Positions 28,353-37,229 of a stretch of 64,000 nucleotides of DNA are shown here, piece after piece. Made by a program: the position numbers and the translations under genes. The first letter of the stretch is position 1, and every line of letters starts with the position of its first letter. The notes below the pieces were generated by a model, which was not told the DNA's origin, ran no database searches, and saw only the letters and a program-made list of their open reading frames with translations. The DNA comes from Haemophilus paracuniculus. Its GTDB lineage: Bacteria; Pseudomonadota; Gammaproteobacteria; Enterobacterales; Pasteurellaceae. The DNA is taken from NCBI RefSeq assembly GCF_002015115.1, contig NZ_MUYA01000004.1, positions 221,361 through 285,360 on the forward strand, read 5' to 3'.

Positions 28353-28359
28353 TCACAAA

Positions 28360-28386
28360 AAAACCGAACAAATTGTTCGGTTTTTT
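28360..28386 (+). terminator. Terminator after the methyltransferase gene
   Basis: AACCGAACAAATTGTTCGGTT followed by T4 and preceded by an A run. Confidence 0.9.
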
Positions 28387-28422
28387 ACTTCACAATCAAT
28401 CTTAAAACTGTCCGCTTGTAAA

Positions 28423-28447
28423 AAAACAAAAGGGGCTTTCGCCCCTT
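28423..28447 (-). terminator. Terminator of the siderophore receptor gene
   Basis: On the minus strand CAAGGGGC-GAAA-GCCCCTTTTG, running into a T-rich stretch. Confidence 0.85.
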
Positions 28448-28464
28448 GATTTGGTTGAGTTGGA

Positions 28465-30708
28465 TTAGAACTCGTATTTGACACTTGCGTAGTAAGCTCG
28501 CCCTGGTTGGTTGTAGGTAGCGGCACCTGCATTTGAACGTTTAATTTGTTTGTCAAACAAATTACTTACTCCTGCACGAACGCTGATCGCTTTGTTCCAT
28601 TTATAACCTGCGTTCACGCCCCAAACGCTGTAACTGCCGAGCGTGGTCGGGTTGAGTTCCATTTGTTCACGCGGTGTAGTTGCCACGGTGCGAGGTTTTT
28701 GGCGACCATATTGGGTGTAGGTCAAATTCGCATCAAAGGCTTCGGTTGGTGTCCAATTTAGGCTTGAATTTAGCGTATATTTTGGAATGATCGAAAGCGG
28801 ATTGCCCGTCTCTTTATCTTTCGATTGGATCATATAGGTGAAGTTATTGACTAAGCGTAATTTGTCTTGCACCAATGGCAGGGTGAGATTGCCCTCAACA
28901 CCCTCAACAATCGCACGTTTGGCGTTCTTCCATTGATAAACTTCTCGACCTGCACTGGTGATCGCAATCGCTTCTGTACCTGCGATAATTTTATTGCGGT
29001 AGTCATTGTTGAAGTAGGCAACTGACGCGGTGAAATCGTCTTTGCTATATTCTAAGCCAATCTCTTTGTTCCAGCTGATTTCTGGTTTGAGATCCGCCGA
29101 GCCGAGCAAGTAGCAAGGCACAAAGCCTTCTGGCAAGATTCGGCAACTTCTTCCGTTACTATAAATCATATAGTTCGGGTTGGCTTGATAGAGGTTTGGA
29201 TTTTTGAATGCACGTGCCACACCGCCTTTGATTTTGAGGTTGTCGGTAATGTTATGTGCCACATTTAAGCCCCCTGTTACCACTGAGCCTGCGTCATCGC
29301 TGTAATTGTAGCGAACAGCTGGGGTAACGAAAGTGCGGTCGCTGGCGGCGATATTATCTTCAAGGAACACCGCCCATTCGGTGCGTTTAATCAATCCCGT
29401 GCGATTTTGCCCAATGCCTGCGTAGCTATCAGGTGTTTCCTGCCCTGTTCTTCGATTGGTTTTTGCCACAAGACTTTGACTGGTTGAAGCACCATCATCG
29501 AGTTTGGTTTGTGCAAATTCCGCCCCGATGGTGAGCATTTGATCGAAACCGAGTGTAAATGGAATATTGAGTTCGCCATTTAAACGGGAATTTTTTAAGA
29601 CACTGTCGCTGAACCCACTGGCTCTTGTCTCGTTTGGATTACGGCTTGCCGGTGCATAAGCCCCCTCAATGTTCCCTGTTAAGGCTTCTTTCAAGCGGCT
29701 GTTGGTGGTACGATCCCAGCTAAACCCAAGTTTGCTATCCCCCCAACCATATTTGCCCGTGTGGGTAATCGCATAGCTTTGGCGATACAAGCGGGCAGTT
29801 TCTTGTCCATTTAACGCCGAAGTAACGCCAATGTTGCCGCCCGAGCTGGTTTGGGTATCGCCGTTGTAGATATTCCCTTGACGGCTGTTGCTAATGTCGA
29901 TACTGACTTTTTGGTTATCGGTAACATTCCAATCAATACGCCCTGCAATATCTTTGTTACGCACCCCCTCACGTCCTGCAATAAATTTGGCGTTATTGCG
30001 GCTGCGAGCTTGGGCGGAAAGATCATTATATTGTGCGTTGATATTGGCGGAATCGGCATCGGTTTTGTTCCAGTTGCCGTAGAGACGAAACGCCAATTTA
30101 TCTTTAATTAACGGACCGCTAAACGCAAAGCCAACGCGGTTGGTTGCGCCTTCTTTGCTATCTTGCGGTTGGTTGGTGTAGTAATTTAGGCTACCGTGAA
30201 ATTCGTTGGTGGCGGGTTTGGTTTTGATATTCACCACTCCGCCCATCGCCCCCGAACCATAACGAGCAGCGGCAGGACCACGCAGCACTTCAATCGACTC
30301 AATCATTTCCGCTGGCACCCAGTTGCTGTCGCCTCGGGTGTTTCGCTCGCCCGAACGACCGTAACGCTCGGCGTTACGTGAGGTTACAGGTCTGCCATCA
30401 ATCAAAATCAAGGTATTTTCAGGCCCCATTCCACGCACATCAATTTGGCGTTTGTTACCGCGAGCTGATCCTGCGGCGTTGCCCGTCAAGTTTACTCCTG
30501 GCATTGTGCGTAACACTTCGGACAGATCGTTCTGTACAGGGCGTTTTTCTAAATCTTCCTTACTGATATTCGACACCCCTAACGATTGTTTACCTTGCAC
30601 CTCAGCGGTAACAACAATTTCATCAAGTTGGGTAACAGTTTCGGCATACGCCATTGAGCTGGTCGCCACCACCACAGCAGCGGCGAGTTTGGTTAAATTG
30701 AATCGCAT
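28465..30708 (-). CDS. TonB-dependent catecholate siderophore receptor (FepA/IrgA type)
   Basis: 747 residues. Signal peptide ending SSMAYA, TonB box DEIVVTA (about 29-35), plug domain with VLRTMPGVNLTG, RQIDVRGMGPENTLILIDG, GERNTRGDSNWVPAEMIESI and EVLRGPAAARYGSGAMGGVVNI, and a 22-strand barrel ending in YASVKYEF with terminal F. The RGxGPENTLILIDG and RGDxxWVPxEMIExIEVLRGPAAARYG stretches are those of FepA/PfeA/IrgA ferric-enterobactin receptors. No TonB, binding protein or siderophore genes are nearby, so it probably scavenges siderophores made by others. A Fur-like box lies upstream. Exact ligand is inferred. Confidence 0.9.
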   Translation of the reverse strand: MRFNLTKLAAAVVVATSSMAYAETVTQLDEIVVTAEVQGKQSLGVSNISKEDLEKRPVQNDLSEVLRTMPGVNLTGNAAGSARGNKRQIDVRGMGPENTLILIDGRPVTSRNAERYGRSGERNTRGDSNWVPAEMIESIEVLRGPAAARYGSGAMGGVVNIKTKPATNEFHGSLNYYTNQPQDSKEGATNRVGFAFSGPLIKDKLAFRLYGNWNKTDADSANINAQYNDLSAQARSRNNAKFIAGREGVRNKDIAGRIDWNVTDNQKVSIDISNSRQGNIYNGDTQTSSGGNIGVTSALNGQETARLYRQSYAITHTGKYGWGDSKLGFSWDRTTNSRLKEALTGNIEGAYAPASRNPNETRASGFSDSVLKNSRLNGELNIPFTLGFDQMLTIGAEFAQTKLDDGASTSQSLVAKTNRRTGQETPDSYAGIGQNRTGLIKRTEWAVFLEDNIAASDRTFVTPAVRYNYSDDAGSVVTGGLNVAHNITDNLKIKGGVARAFKNPNLYQANPNYMIYSNGRSCRILPEGFVPCYLLGSADLKPEISWNKEIGLEYSKDDFTASVAYFNNDYRNKIIAGTEAIAITSAGREVYQWKNAKRAIVEGVEGNLTLPLVQDKLRLVNNFTYMIQSKDKETGNPLSIIPKYTLNSSLNWTPTEAFDANLTYTQYGRQKPRTVATTPREQMELNPTTLGSYSVWGVNAGYKWNKAISVRAGVSNLFDKQIKRSNAGAATYNQPGRAYYASVKYEF

Positions 30709-30761
30709 TGGGTTCTCCTGAAAATTGCGGAAATAAGAATAGTTCGCAATTTACATAATTT

Positions 30762-30780
30762 GCAAATGCAAGTCAATTTC
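30762..30780 (-). promoter_or_regulatory. Fur-like box upstream of the siderophore receptor
   Basis: GCAAATGCAAGTCAATTTC matches 12 of 19 positions of the Fur consensus by hand count, 54 bp from the start codon. Context (iron receptor) supports it more than the match itself. Confidence 0.4.
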
Positions 30781-30807
30781 ATTTACAAAAATTTTTGGGA
30801 ACTTTAT

Positions 30808-30853
30808 GCAAGGGGTAGGATTTTACGAAATTTCACGAAATCCTATCCCTTGC
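30808..30853. repeat. Inverted pair of variant uptake-like motifs
   Basis: GCAAGGGGTAGGATTTT faces AAATCCTATCCCTTGC. Same spacing as canonical uptake-signal pairs but with the GCAAGGGG core. Confidence 0.7.
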
Positions 30854-30860
30854 AAGGGCG

Positions 30861-30890
30861 AAAAAGAAACCCCTTGCTGGGCAAGGGGTT
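30861..30890 (-). terminator. Terminator of the galE-ampG operon
   Basis: On the minus strand AACCCCTTGC-CCA-GCAAGGGGTT followed by TCTTTTT. It contains the variant GCAAGGGGT motif. Confidence 0.85.
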
Positions 30891-30895
30891 AAGGA

Positions 30896-32170
30896 TTATT
30901 TGCTGGTTTGATGCCAAGGGGCGATTTTGAATAGCATTAACATTCCAGGGATACCGACCACGAAGCAGATCCAGAAGAAAGTGTAATAGCCGTAGTTTTC
31001 AACCAATACGCCCGAGAACGCCCCGAAAATTTTGCTCGGAATGGCGGAAAGGCTGGTAAAAATCGCGAGTTGGGTGGCACTATAAAGTCGATTTGTTTCT
31101 TTTGCCATAAATGCTGCAAATGCTGCACTCCCTAAGCCAACCCCTATATATTCGCCACTAATAACAATCGCTAAAAGCACAATTTCATAAGTACCAACAG
31201 TTTCAAATTTACCAAAACTTGATAACCAAACAAAGCCTAGTATTGTTACCAGCTGAACAAATCCAAATATCCATAATGCTCGGTTAAGCCCTAATTTATT
31301 TGCAATTAGCCAACCTAACATTCCAGCTAAGATGACCGAGCCTAAGGAAAAGAATTTTACAACAGTGCCTAAATGGGTGCGACTAAATCCCATATCTAAA
31401 ATAAAGGCGGTTTGTAATGATGTAGCTAGGGAATCACCGAATTTATATAAGAAAATAAATAAGATAAATCCCAAACCTGCATATATGCCTTTACGCTGGA
31501 AAAACTCTTTAAATGGCAAAGTAAATGCTTTATAGAACGGTATTGAGCGATCAATGTGTGGTACATCTGGTTCTTTGGCTAAGAAAAGGGAAAGAGCAAT
31601 ACCAGGAAGCATAAATAATGCTGTAAAAATAAATGTTTTATCCCAACTAATATAATCGGATAAAATTAACGCTAGCCCACCTGGGATTAAACTTGAAAAA
31701 CGATATGCCGCAATATGTAATGAATTACCGCCACCAAGTTCTTCATCGCTTAAAATTTCACGGCGGTAAGCATCAATCACAATATCTTGCACCGCTGAGA
31801 ACACCGCAATCGCAGTTGAAATAATTGCCACCGTTGAAATGCTTTCGACAGGGTTAAATTGCCCAAGCAAAGCTAACAGAGCAAGCAAACAGATTTGAGT
31901 GAGGAACATCCAACTGCGGCGGCGACCGAGGAAATTGGGGTAGTAACGGTCAAGTAGTGGCGAAATAATGAATTTCCAAGTGTAAGGAAACCCAATCAAA
32001 GTAAAAAAACCAATGGTTTTAAGATCTACACTATTTGATCTTAGCCAAGCTGGTACGAGTTGGTATAGCACATAGAGCGGTAAGCCTGAGCTAAATCCCG
32101 TGAAAATACAGAGCAACATATTTTTAGTGAAAATTTGTTGCCAAATTGAGGGTTTGGTGGTGGTCATCAT
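30896..32170 (-). CDS. ampG: Muropeptide permease AmpG (MFS transporter)
   Basis: 424 residues, about twelve membrane helices. Resembles AmpG, which imports GlcNAc-anhydro-MurNAc peptides from the periplasm for cell-wall recycling. Family-like stretches: FTGFSSGLPLYVLYQLVPAWLRS near the N terminus, LIGFPYTWKFIISPLLDRY, AVQDIVIDAYRREILSDEELG and ANRHxx-like AYRFSSLIPGGLALIL. It starts 6 bp after the galE stop on the same strand, so the two are co-transcribed. The N terminus reads MMTTTKPS; either methionine could be used, with AAGGAT just before. No ampC or ampR here. Confidence 0.88.
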   Translation of the reverse strand: MMTTTKPSIWQQIFTKNMLLCIFTGFSSGLPLYVLYQLVPAWLRSNSVDLKTIGFFTLIGFPYTWKFIISPLLDRYYPNFLGRRRSWMFLTQICLLALLALLGQFNPVESISTVAIISTAIAVFSAVQDIVIDAYRREILSDEELGGGNSLHIAAYRFSSLIPGGLALILSDYISWDKTFIFTALFMLPGIALSLFLAKEPDVPHIDRSIPFYKAFTLPFKEFFQRKGIYAGLGFILFIFLYKFGDSLATSLQTAFILDMGFSRTHLGTVVKFFSLGSVILAGMLGWLIANKLGLNRALWIFGFVQLVTILGFVWLSSFGKFETVGTYEIVLLAIVISGEYIGVGLGSAAFAAFMAKETNRLYSATQLAIFTSLSAIPSKIFGAFSGVLVENYGYYTFFWICFVVGIPGMLMLFKIAPWHQTSK

Positions 32171-32176
32171 TTATCC

Positions 32177-33199
32177 TTATTGTGAGCTTTTGTAGCCGTT
32201 CGGGTTATTTTTCTGCCAATTCCACGTATCTTTCATCATTTGGTCGAGATCACGTTCCGTTTTCCAGCCTAGCACGTCAAGGGCTTTGCGAGAGTCGGAA
32301 TAACATTCGGCAATATCCCCCGCACGGCGATCGACGATTTTGTACGGCACGGCGATTTCATTCACTTTCTCAAAGGCTTTGACCATATCCAGCACCGAAT
32401 AGCCTACGCCTGTTCCCAAGTTGTAGATATGTAAACCTGCGTGATCCTGATGTTTTTCAAGGGATTTCAAATGCCCAATCGCTAAATCGACCACGTGGAT
32501 ATAATCTCGCACGCCCGTGCCGTCTTGGGTTGGGTAGTCGCCACCAAACACGGACAGTTGCGACAATTTGCCCACCGCCACTTGGCTGATAAATGGCATT
32601 AGGTTGTTGGGAATGCCATTCGGATCTTCGCCGATCAAACCGCTTGCGTGTGCCCCAACAGGATTGAAATAACGTAGGATCACCGCACTAAATTGCGGAT
32701 TGGCTTTGACCGTATCTTCCAACACTCTCTCAACCATATATTTGGACGTGCCGTATGGATTGGTCGTGCCACCTACCCCAAAATCTTCGGTAATAGGCAC
32801 TGCTTTCGGTGTGCCGTAAACAGTGGCGGACGAGCTAAACACAATGGTGTTCACCCCTGCTTTCAACATTTCTTCCACCAACACAATCGAACCGCCTACG
32901 TTATTTTCGTAGTAGAACAACGGCTTTTGCACGCTTTCGCCCACCGCTTTCAAGCCAGCGAAATGGATCACCGATTCGATGTTGTGTTCCGCAAAAATTT
33001 TACGCAGGATTTCACGATCTAAAATATCGCCCTTGTAAAACGGAAAATCTTTGCCCGTAATCTGTTTGACACGTTCGAGGGAAACTTCCGATGAATTGTG
33101 CAAATTATCTAACACCACGATCTCACGCCCAGCGTTCAATAATTCCACCGCCGTATGTGAACCGATATAACCTGCACCACCTGTTACTAAAATTGCCAT
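32177..33199 (-). CDS. galE: UDP-glucose 4-epimerase
   Basis: 340 residues from ATG at 33199, with AAGGA 7 bases upstream; an in-frame GTG two codons earlier is unlikely. It interconverts UDP-glucose and UDP-galactose for LPS and galactose metabolism. NAD-binding GGAGYIGSH near the N terminus, catalytic serine in [10 protein letters not shown], and the Tyr-Lys pair in [12 protein letters not shown]-terminal [14 protein letters not shown]. First gene of galE-ampG. No galK/galT nearby, as is usual when galE serves LPS synthesis. Confidence 0.96.
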   Translation of the reverse strand: MAILVTGGAGYIGSHTAVELLNAGREIVVLDNLHNSSEVSLERVKQITGKDFPFYKGDILDREILRKIFAEHNIESVIHFAGLKAVGESVQKPLFYYENNVGGSIVLVEEMLKAGVNTIVFSSSATVYGTPKAVPITEDFGVGGTTNPYGTSKYMVERVLEDTVKANPQFSAVILRYFNPVGAHASGLIGEDPNGIPNNLMPFISQVAVGKLSQLSVFGGDYPTQDGTGVRDYIHVVDLAIGHLKSLEKHQDHAGLHIYNLGTGVGYSVLDMVKAFEKVNEIAVPYKIVDRRAGDIAECYSDSRKALDVLGWKTERDLDQMMKDTWNWQKNNPNGYKSSQ

Positions 33200-33267
33200 T
33201 TGCACTTCCTTTTCGTTAAGAAAAACGCCTATATTCTACAAGGTTCTGAAAAAAGTTAAATCATACT

Positions 33268-33301
33268 TACAAAAAAACCGCCAAAAATGGCGGTTTTCTT
33301 T
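33268..33301 (-). terminator. Terminator of the OmpA-domain lipoprotein gene
   Basis: On the minus strand AAAACCGCCATTTTTGGCGGTTTT followed by T; the A/T flanks make it usable in both directions. Confidence 0.88.
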
Positions 33302-33315
33302 GTTGAAACTAAAAA

Positions 33316-33801
33316 TTAGTTTGCTTTGATGTGAACACGACGGTTTGGTTTTAAGCACGCTTTTAACGCATCGCCTGAAACGCCGTTACATGCTTTCACT
33401 TGGTTTGCTTTACCACGACCTACCGCAGAGATTTTCGCTTTCACGCCTTGTGCTTGTAAGTATGCTTTCGCTGTGTTAGCACGCTCTTGTGAAAGTTTTA
33501 AGTTGTAAGCCGCTGAACCTAAACGGTCAGTGTAACCAGTAACAACCACTTTGCTTGAACCTGCTGCTTTAAGCTCTTGTGCGATGCGGTTTAAGGTTGA
33601 TTTACCTTGTGCAGATAAGTTTGATTTGTCGAAATCAAATAAGAAGTCGCCACTTAAAGTGTACTCTTTCGCTGGTTTAGCTGGTGCAGGTGCTACCGCT
33701 GGGGCTGGTGCGTCAAGGTTGATGCTTTTTGCTGAGAAACAGCCTGCTAACATCATTGAAGTTGCCGCCACTGCGGTTAATTTTGCTAAATTTTTGATCA
33801 T
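33316..33801 (-). CDS. OmpA-domain lipoprotein (peptidoglycan-binding)
   Basis: 161 residues from ATG at 33801, chosen because it gives a lipoprotein signal peptide with lipobox MLAGC and has AGGAAATT upstream; the longer open frame upstream has no signal sequence. After a short A/P-rich linker comes an OmpA C-terminal domain: FLFDFDKSNLS, VVTGYTDRLGSAAYNLKLSQERANTAKAYL and GRGKANQV, ending PNRRVHI. The pair of cysteines in KACNGVSGDALKACLKPNRRV is typical of OmpA proper rather than Pal. It probably tethers the outer membrane to peptidoglycan. It is not in a tol-pal locus, so Pal is unlikely. Confidence 0.85.
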   Translation of the reverse strand: MIKNLAKLTAVAATSMMLAGCFSAKSINLDAPAPAVAPAPAKPAKEYTLSGDFLFDFDKSNLSAQGKSTLNRIAQELKAAGSSKVVVTGYTDRLGSAAYNLKLSQERANTAKAYLQAQGVKAKISAVGRGKANQVKACNGVSGDALKACLKPNRRVHIKAN

Positions 33802-33970
33802 TTTTAATTTCCTATTAAGGTTTTGTTTAACAAAAGTAAGTTTTATGAAACTTAAAAAACGTGCTAATGGTAAATTTTCCCGCCTTAAAAAACAATAGCA
33901 AGCGGTTAGATTTCCCACATTTTTTTGCAAAATTTTTCAAAATCAGCCCGCTTGCAAGGCGAATTTGATC

Positions 33971-34000
33971 TATAATACCGCCCACTGTATAAAAGTACAT
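33971..34000 (+). promoter_or_regulatory. uvrD promoter -10 and LexA-like box
   Basis: TATAAT at 33971-33976 is followed by CTGTATAAAAGTACAT at 33985-34000, which fits the LexA consensus CTGT-N8-ACAG at seven of eight key bases. The box overlaps the expected transcription start, as at E. coli uvrD. Just upstream (33899-33958) is an inverted uptake-signal pair. Confidence 0.6.
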
Positions 34001-34012
34001 TAAGAGCAAGCG

Positions 34013-36208
34013 ATGGATTTTTCTTTATTATTAGACGGTTTGAACGATAAACAACGGGAAGCGGTGGCAGCACCCTTGGGGAATTATTTGGTGTTGGCGG
34101 GGGCTGGTTCGGGCAAAACGCGGGTGCTAACCCACCGCATTGCGTGGCTGATTGGGGTGGAAAATGTGCCAGAATCGAACATTCTCGCCGTTACCTTTAC
34201 CAACAAAGCCGCCGCTGAAATGCGGCACCGCATTGAGCATACCCTGTCGCAAACCAGCGATCACCGCCTGTTTGGAATGTGGGTCGGCACTTTCCATAGC
34301 ATTGCCAACCGCCTGTTGCGTTCGCACTATCTGGATGCCGACCTGCCGCAAGATTTCCAAATTATGGATAGCGAGGATCAACAACGCTTGCTCAAACGGT
34401 TGTTGAAACTGCATAACATTGACGAGAAACATTTTCCGCCGAAACAGGTCGCGTGGTATATCAACGCTCAAAAAGATAAGGGCTTGCGACCAAGCCACAT
34501 CGATCACGGCAATGATCCGAACGAGAAAAAATTAGTCGAAATCTACCAAATCTATCAAGACGCTTGCGACCGTGCAGGCTTGTTGGATTTTGCCGAATTG
34601 TTGATCCGTGCCTACGAATTATTCAAATTTAAACCACCGATTTTGCACCGCTACCGTGAGCGTTTTCAGCATATTTTGATTGACGAGTTCCAAGATACCA
34701 ACAACATTCAATATGATTTAATCCGCTTGTTGGCGGGCGACACCAGCAAAGTGATGATCGTGGGCGATGATGATCAGTCGATTTACGGCTGGCGAGGGGC
34801 GCAGGTGGAAAATATCCAGCGTTTTCTCAATGATTACCCGAATGCCCAAACCATTCGCCTTGAACAAAATTACCGCTCAACGGGGCATATTTTGTCGGCG
34901 GCGAACGGCTTGATCGCCAACAACGATAACCGCCTCGGCAAAAATTTATGGACGGATCAAGGCGAGGGAGATCCTGTCGAAATTTATTGTGCGTTCAATG
35001 AGTTAGACGAAGCTCGCTTCGTGGCTTCGCAGATCAAACAATGGAAAGAAGACGAGGGCGAGCTGAACGAATGTGCGGTGCTTTACCGCAGCAACAGCCA
35101 ATCTCGTGTGATTGAAGAAGCCTTGATCCAAGCCAACATTCCTTACCGTATTTACGGCGGAATGCGATTCTTCGAGCGTCAAGAGATCAAAGATGCGTTG
35201 GCGTACCTACGTTTAATCGCCAACCGCCAAGACGATGCCGCCTTTGAACGGGTGATCAACACCCCACCGCGTGGCATTGGCGACCGCACCCTCGACACCT
35301 TACGCCAGCTCACTCGCCAACGTCAAATCACGCTCTGGCAAGCGATCCAAGTGGCGATCAAAGAGGAAATGCTCACGGGCAGAGCTTCGTCCGCCCTGTT
35401 GCGATTTACCGAATTGATCAACGCCTTAGAGCAAGAAACCAGCGAAATGGCACTGTTCGAGCAGACCGATTTTGTGATCAAAAAATCGGGTTTATACGCA
35501 ATGTATCAGCAAGAAAAAGGCGAAAAGGGTGAAGTGCGGATCGAAAACTTGGAAGAACTGGTTACCGCCGCCCGTCAATTTAGCAAGCCCGATGAAGCAG
35601 AAGATCTCACGGATCTGACCGCTTTCCTCACCCACGCGTCCCTCGAAGCGGGTGAAGCCCAAGCCTCGCCGCATCAGGATTATGTTGAGTTAATGACCTT
35701 GCACTCGGCAAAAGGCTTAGAATTTCCGAGAGTGTTTATGGTCGGGGTGGAAGAGGGGATTTTCCCAAGCGGAATGAGCTTTGACGAAGGGCGATTGCAG
35801 GAAGAACGCCGCCTCGCCTATGTCGGCATTACCCGAGCCAAACGCAAATTGACGATCAGCTATGCGGAAAGTCGCCGCTTGTACGGCAAAGAAGAACGGC
35901 ATATTCCGTCTCGCTTTATCGCCGAATTACCCGAACAGCATATCCGTGAAATCCGCCTGCGTGGCAACATCAACCGCCCAGCGAATTTCAGCCCCTTTGC
36001 AAAAAATCCACGAAATCAGCCCGCTTGCAACCCATTGCAAACGGAAAATGAGTGGAAAATGGGGAAAAAAGTCCGTCATAGCAAATTCGGACAAGGCACA
36101 ATCATCAACGTCGAAGGCTCCGGCGACCAAACCCGCCTGCAAATTGCTTTTGTACAAAATGGGATAAAGTGGCTGATTGCGAAGGTGGCGGGGTTGGAAA
36201 AAATTTAA
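34013..36208 (+). CDS. uvrD: DNA helicase II
   Basis: 731 residues, standard UvrD length. It unwinds DNA 3' to 5' in mismatch and nucleotide-excision repair. Walker A AGAGSGKT (30-37 region), motif Ia VTFTNKAAAEMRHR, motif II LIDEFQDTN, motif III GDDDQSIYGWRGA, motif IV LEQNYRS, motif V LMTLHSAKGLEFPRVFMVG and motif VI RRLAYVGITRAKRKL. The C-terminal end binds UvrB/RNAP in relatives. A LexA-like box covers its promoter. It is convergent with cysZ and shares a terminator. Confidence 0.97.
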   Translation: MDFSLLLDGLNDKQREAVAAPLGNYLVLAGAGSGKTRVLTHRIAWLIGVENVPESNILAVTFTNKAAAEMRHRIEHTLSQTSDHRLFGMWVGTFHSIANRLLRSHYLDADLPQDFQIMDSEDQQRLLKRLLKLHNIDEKHFPPKQVAWYINAQKDKGLRPSHIDHGNDPNEKKLVEIYQIYQDACDRAGLLDFAELLIRAYELFKFKPPILHRYRERFQHILIDEFQDTNNIQYDLIRLLAGDTSKVMIVGDDDQSIYGWRGAQVENIQRFLNDYPNAQTIRLEQNYRSTGHILSAANGLIANNDNRLGKNLWTDQGEGDPVEIYCAFNELDEARFVASQIKQWKEDEGELNECAVLYRSNSQSRVIEEALIQANIPYRIYGGMRFFERQEIKDALAYLRLIANRQDDAAFERVINTPPRGIGDRTLDTLRQLTRQRQITLWQAIQVAIKEEMLTGRASSALLRFTELINALEQETSEMALFEQTDFVIKKSGLYAMYQQEKGEKGEVRIENLEELVTAARQFSKPDEAEDLTDLTAFLTHASLEAGEAQASPHQDYVELMTLHSAKGLEFPRVFMVGVEEGIFPSGMSFDEGRLQEERRLAYVGITRAKRKLTISYAESRRLYGKEERHIPSRFIAELPEQHIREIRLRGNINRPANFSPFAKNPRNQPACNPLQTENEWKMGKKVRHSKFGQGTIINVEGSGDQTRLQIAFVQNGIKWLIAKVAGLEKI

Positions 36209-36232
36209 TAAATTTATTATTTAATCCGTGAT

Positions 36233-36266
36233 AAAAAAGCCTCAAATTAAAATTTGAGGCTTTTTT
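36233..36266. terminator. Bidirectional terminator between uvrD and cysZ
   Basis: AAGCCTCAAATTAAAATTTGAGGCTT: a perfect stem with an A run before and a T run after. Confidence 0.93.
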
Positions 36267-36270
36267 AATT

Positions 36271-37122
36271 TTATTTTGGAATTACGCGATTAGATCGGAT
36301 TTCTGTGCTGACGGCAGTGGTTTTTGAGGTGGTGTAATCGGCGTTGGCAAATTCGCTGTGGGGATTGTCGAGGAAGAATCGGCGGTATTCTTTTACCCAC
36401 ATTGCGGTTGCACCGCAGACGGCAACGGGCATTACCACGAGGTTGATGAAAGGCAACATCGTGAAAATGCTGACCAACGCCCCAAAGGTGAAATTCATTG
36501 TGCGTTGTTGGTAAAGGGCGTTTCGCATTCGTTGGAATTGGATTTTGTGGTTGTCGAACGGGTAATCGCAATACTGAATCGCAATCAGCCACGAGCCGAA
36601 CGCAAAAGCTAAAATCGGCACAACGGTTTGCCCAACAAGGGGTAGGAAACCGAGAAAAAACAGGGCAATCAAACGTGGCAGGCTGTACATCATTTTTTGC
36701 CACTCACGCTTTAACATTCGAGGCACATCTTTTAGCACGCCCATTAGGGAAGTGTCGCCCAGCGGTTCGCCCGTGAGTTGCAATTCGACTTTTTCCGCCA
36801 ATAAGGCATTGAAAGGGGCTGCGACAAAGTTGGCGAGGGTGGTGAACGCAAAATAAAATGCGACCAAAATCATTAGGAAAATCAATGGGATAAGCACAAA
36901 ACTTAGCCACTCTAACCAACTTGGTAGAAAGCTGTCGAGCAAGCCGCCGATGGACGAAAAGAATAGCCAAATCAAGCCAATCATTATTATGGCGTTGATC
37001 GCAATCGGGAAAATCACGAAAGGTAAAAATTCACGCTGAAACAATAATTTCCAACCGTAAATAAAATAGTGAAAGCCTGATTCCACTTGGTTTTGCGGTT
37101 GAGGAAAAGGGGTACGATTCAT
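36271..37122 (-). CDS. cysZ: Sulfate transporter CysZ
   Basis: 283 residues from the second methionine (ATG at 37122): AAAGG would abut the first ATG at 37128 directly but sits a workable distance from the second. CysZ carries sulfate across the inner membrane for cysteine synthesis. Hydrophobic segments at about 30-55, 70-100, 150-175 and 205-235; FHYFIYGWKLL near the N terminus and FVAAPFNALLAEKVE in the middle are family-like. It diverges from zipA, the usual cysZ-zipA-ligA arrangement in gammaproteobacteria. Confidence 0.92.
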   Translation of the reverse strand: MNRTPFPQPQNQVESGFHYFIYGWKLLFQREFLPFVIFPIAINAIIMIGLIWLFFSSIGGLLDSFLPSWLEWLSFVLIPLIFLMILVAFYFAFTTLANFVAAPFNALLAEKVELQLTGEPLGDTSLMGVLKDVPRMLKREWQKMMYSLPRLIALFFLGFLPLVGQTVVPILAFAFGSWLIAIQYCDYPFDNHKIQFQRMRNALYQQRTMNFTFGALVSIFTMLPFINLVVMPVAVCGATAMWVKEYRRFFLDNPHSEFANADYTTSKTTAVSTEIRSNRVIPK

Positions 37123-37229
37123 AAACATCCTTTAAATTTAATGATCAATTTTTCACAAATATGGTAAGCTATGCACCCTTTTATCGCAAACGCAAATCCG
37201 TTCCAAAATGACATTTTAACGAGGATCCA

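Noticed and set aside
28465..30708. Haemoglobin/transferrin receptor instead of a siderophore receptor
   Set aside because: The plug motifs are those of FepA/IrgA-type receptors, and length is shorter than typical haemoglobin receptors.
33802..33930. N-terminal extension of the OmpA-domain lipoprotein
   Set aside because: It would bury the lipoprotein signal peptide; the ATG at 33801 has a good ribosome site.
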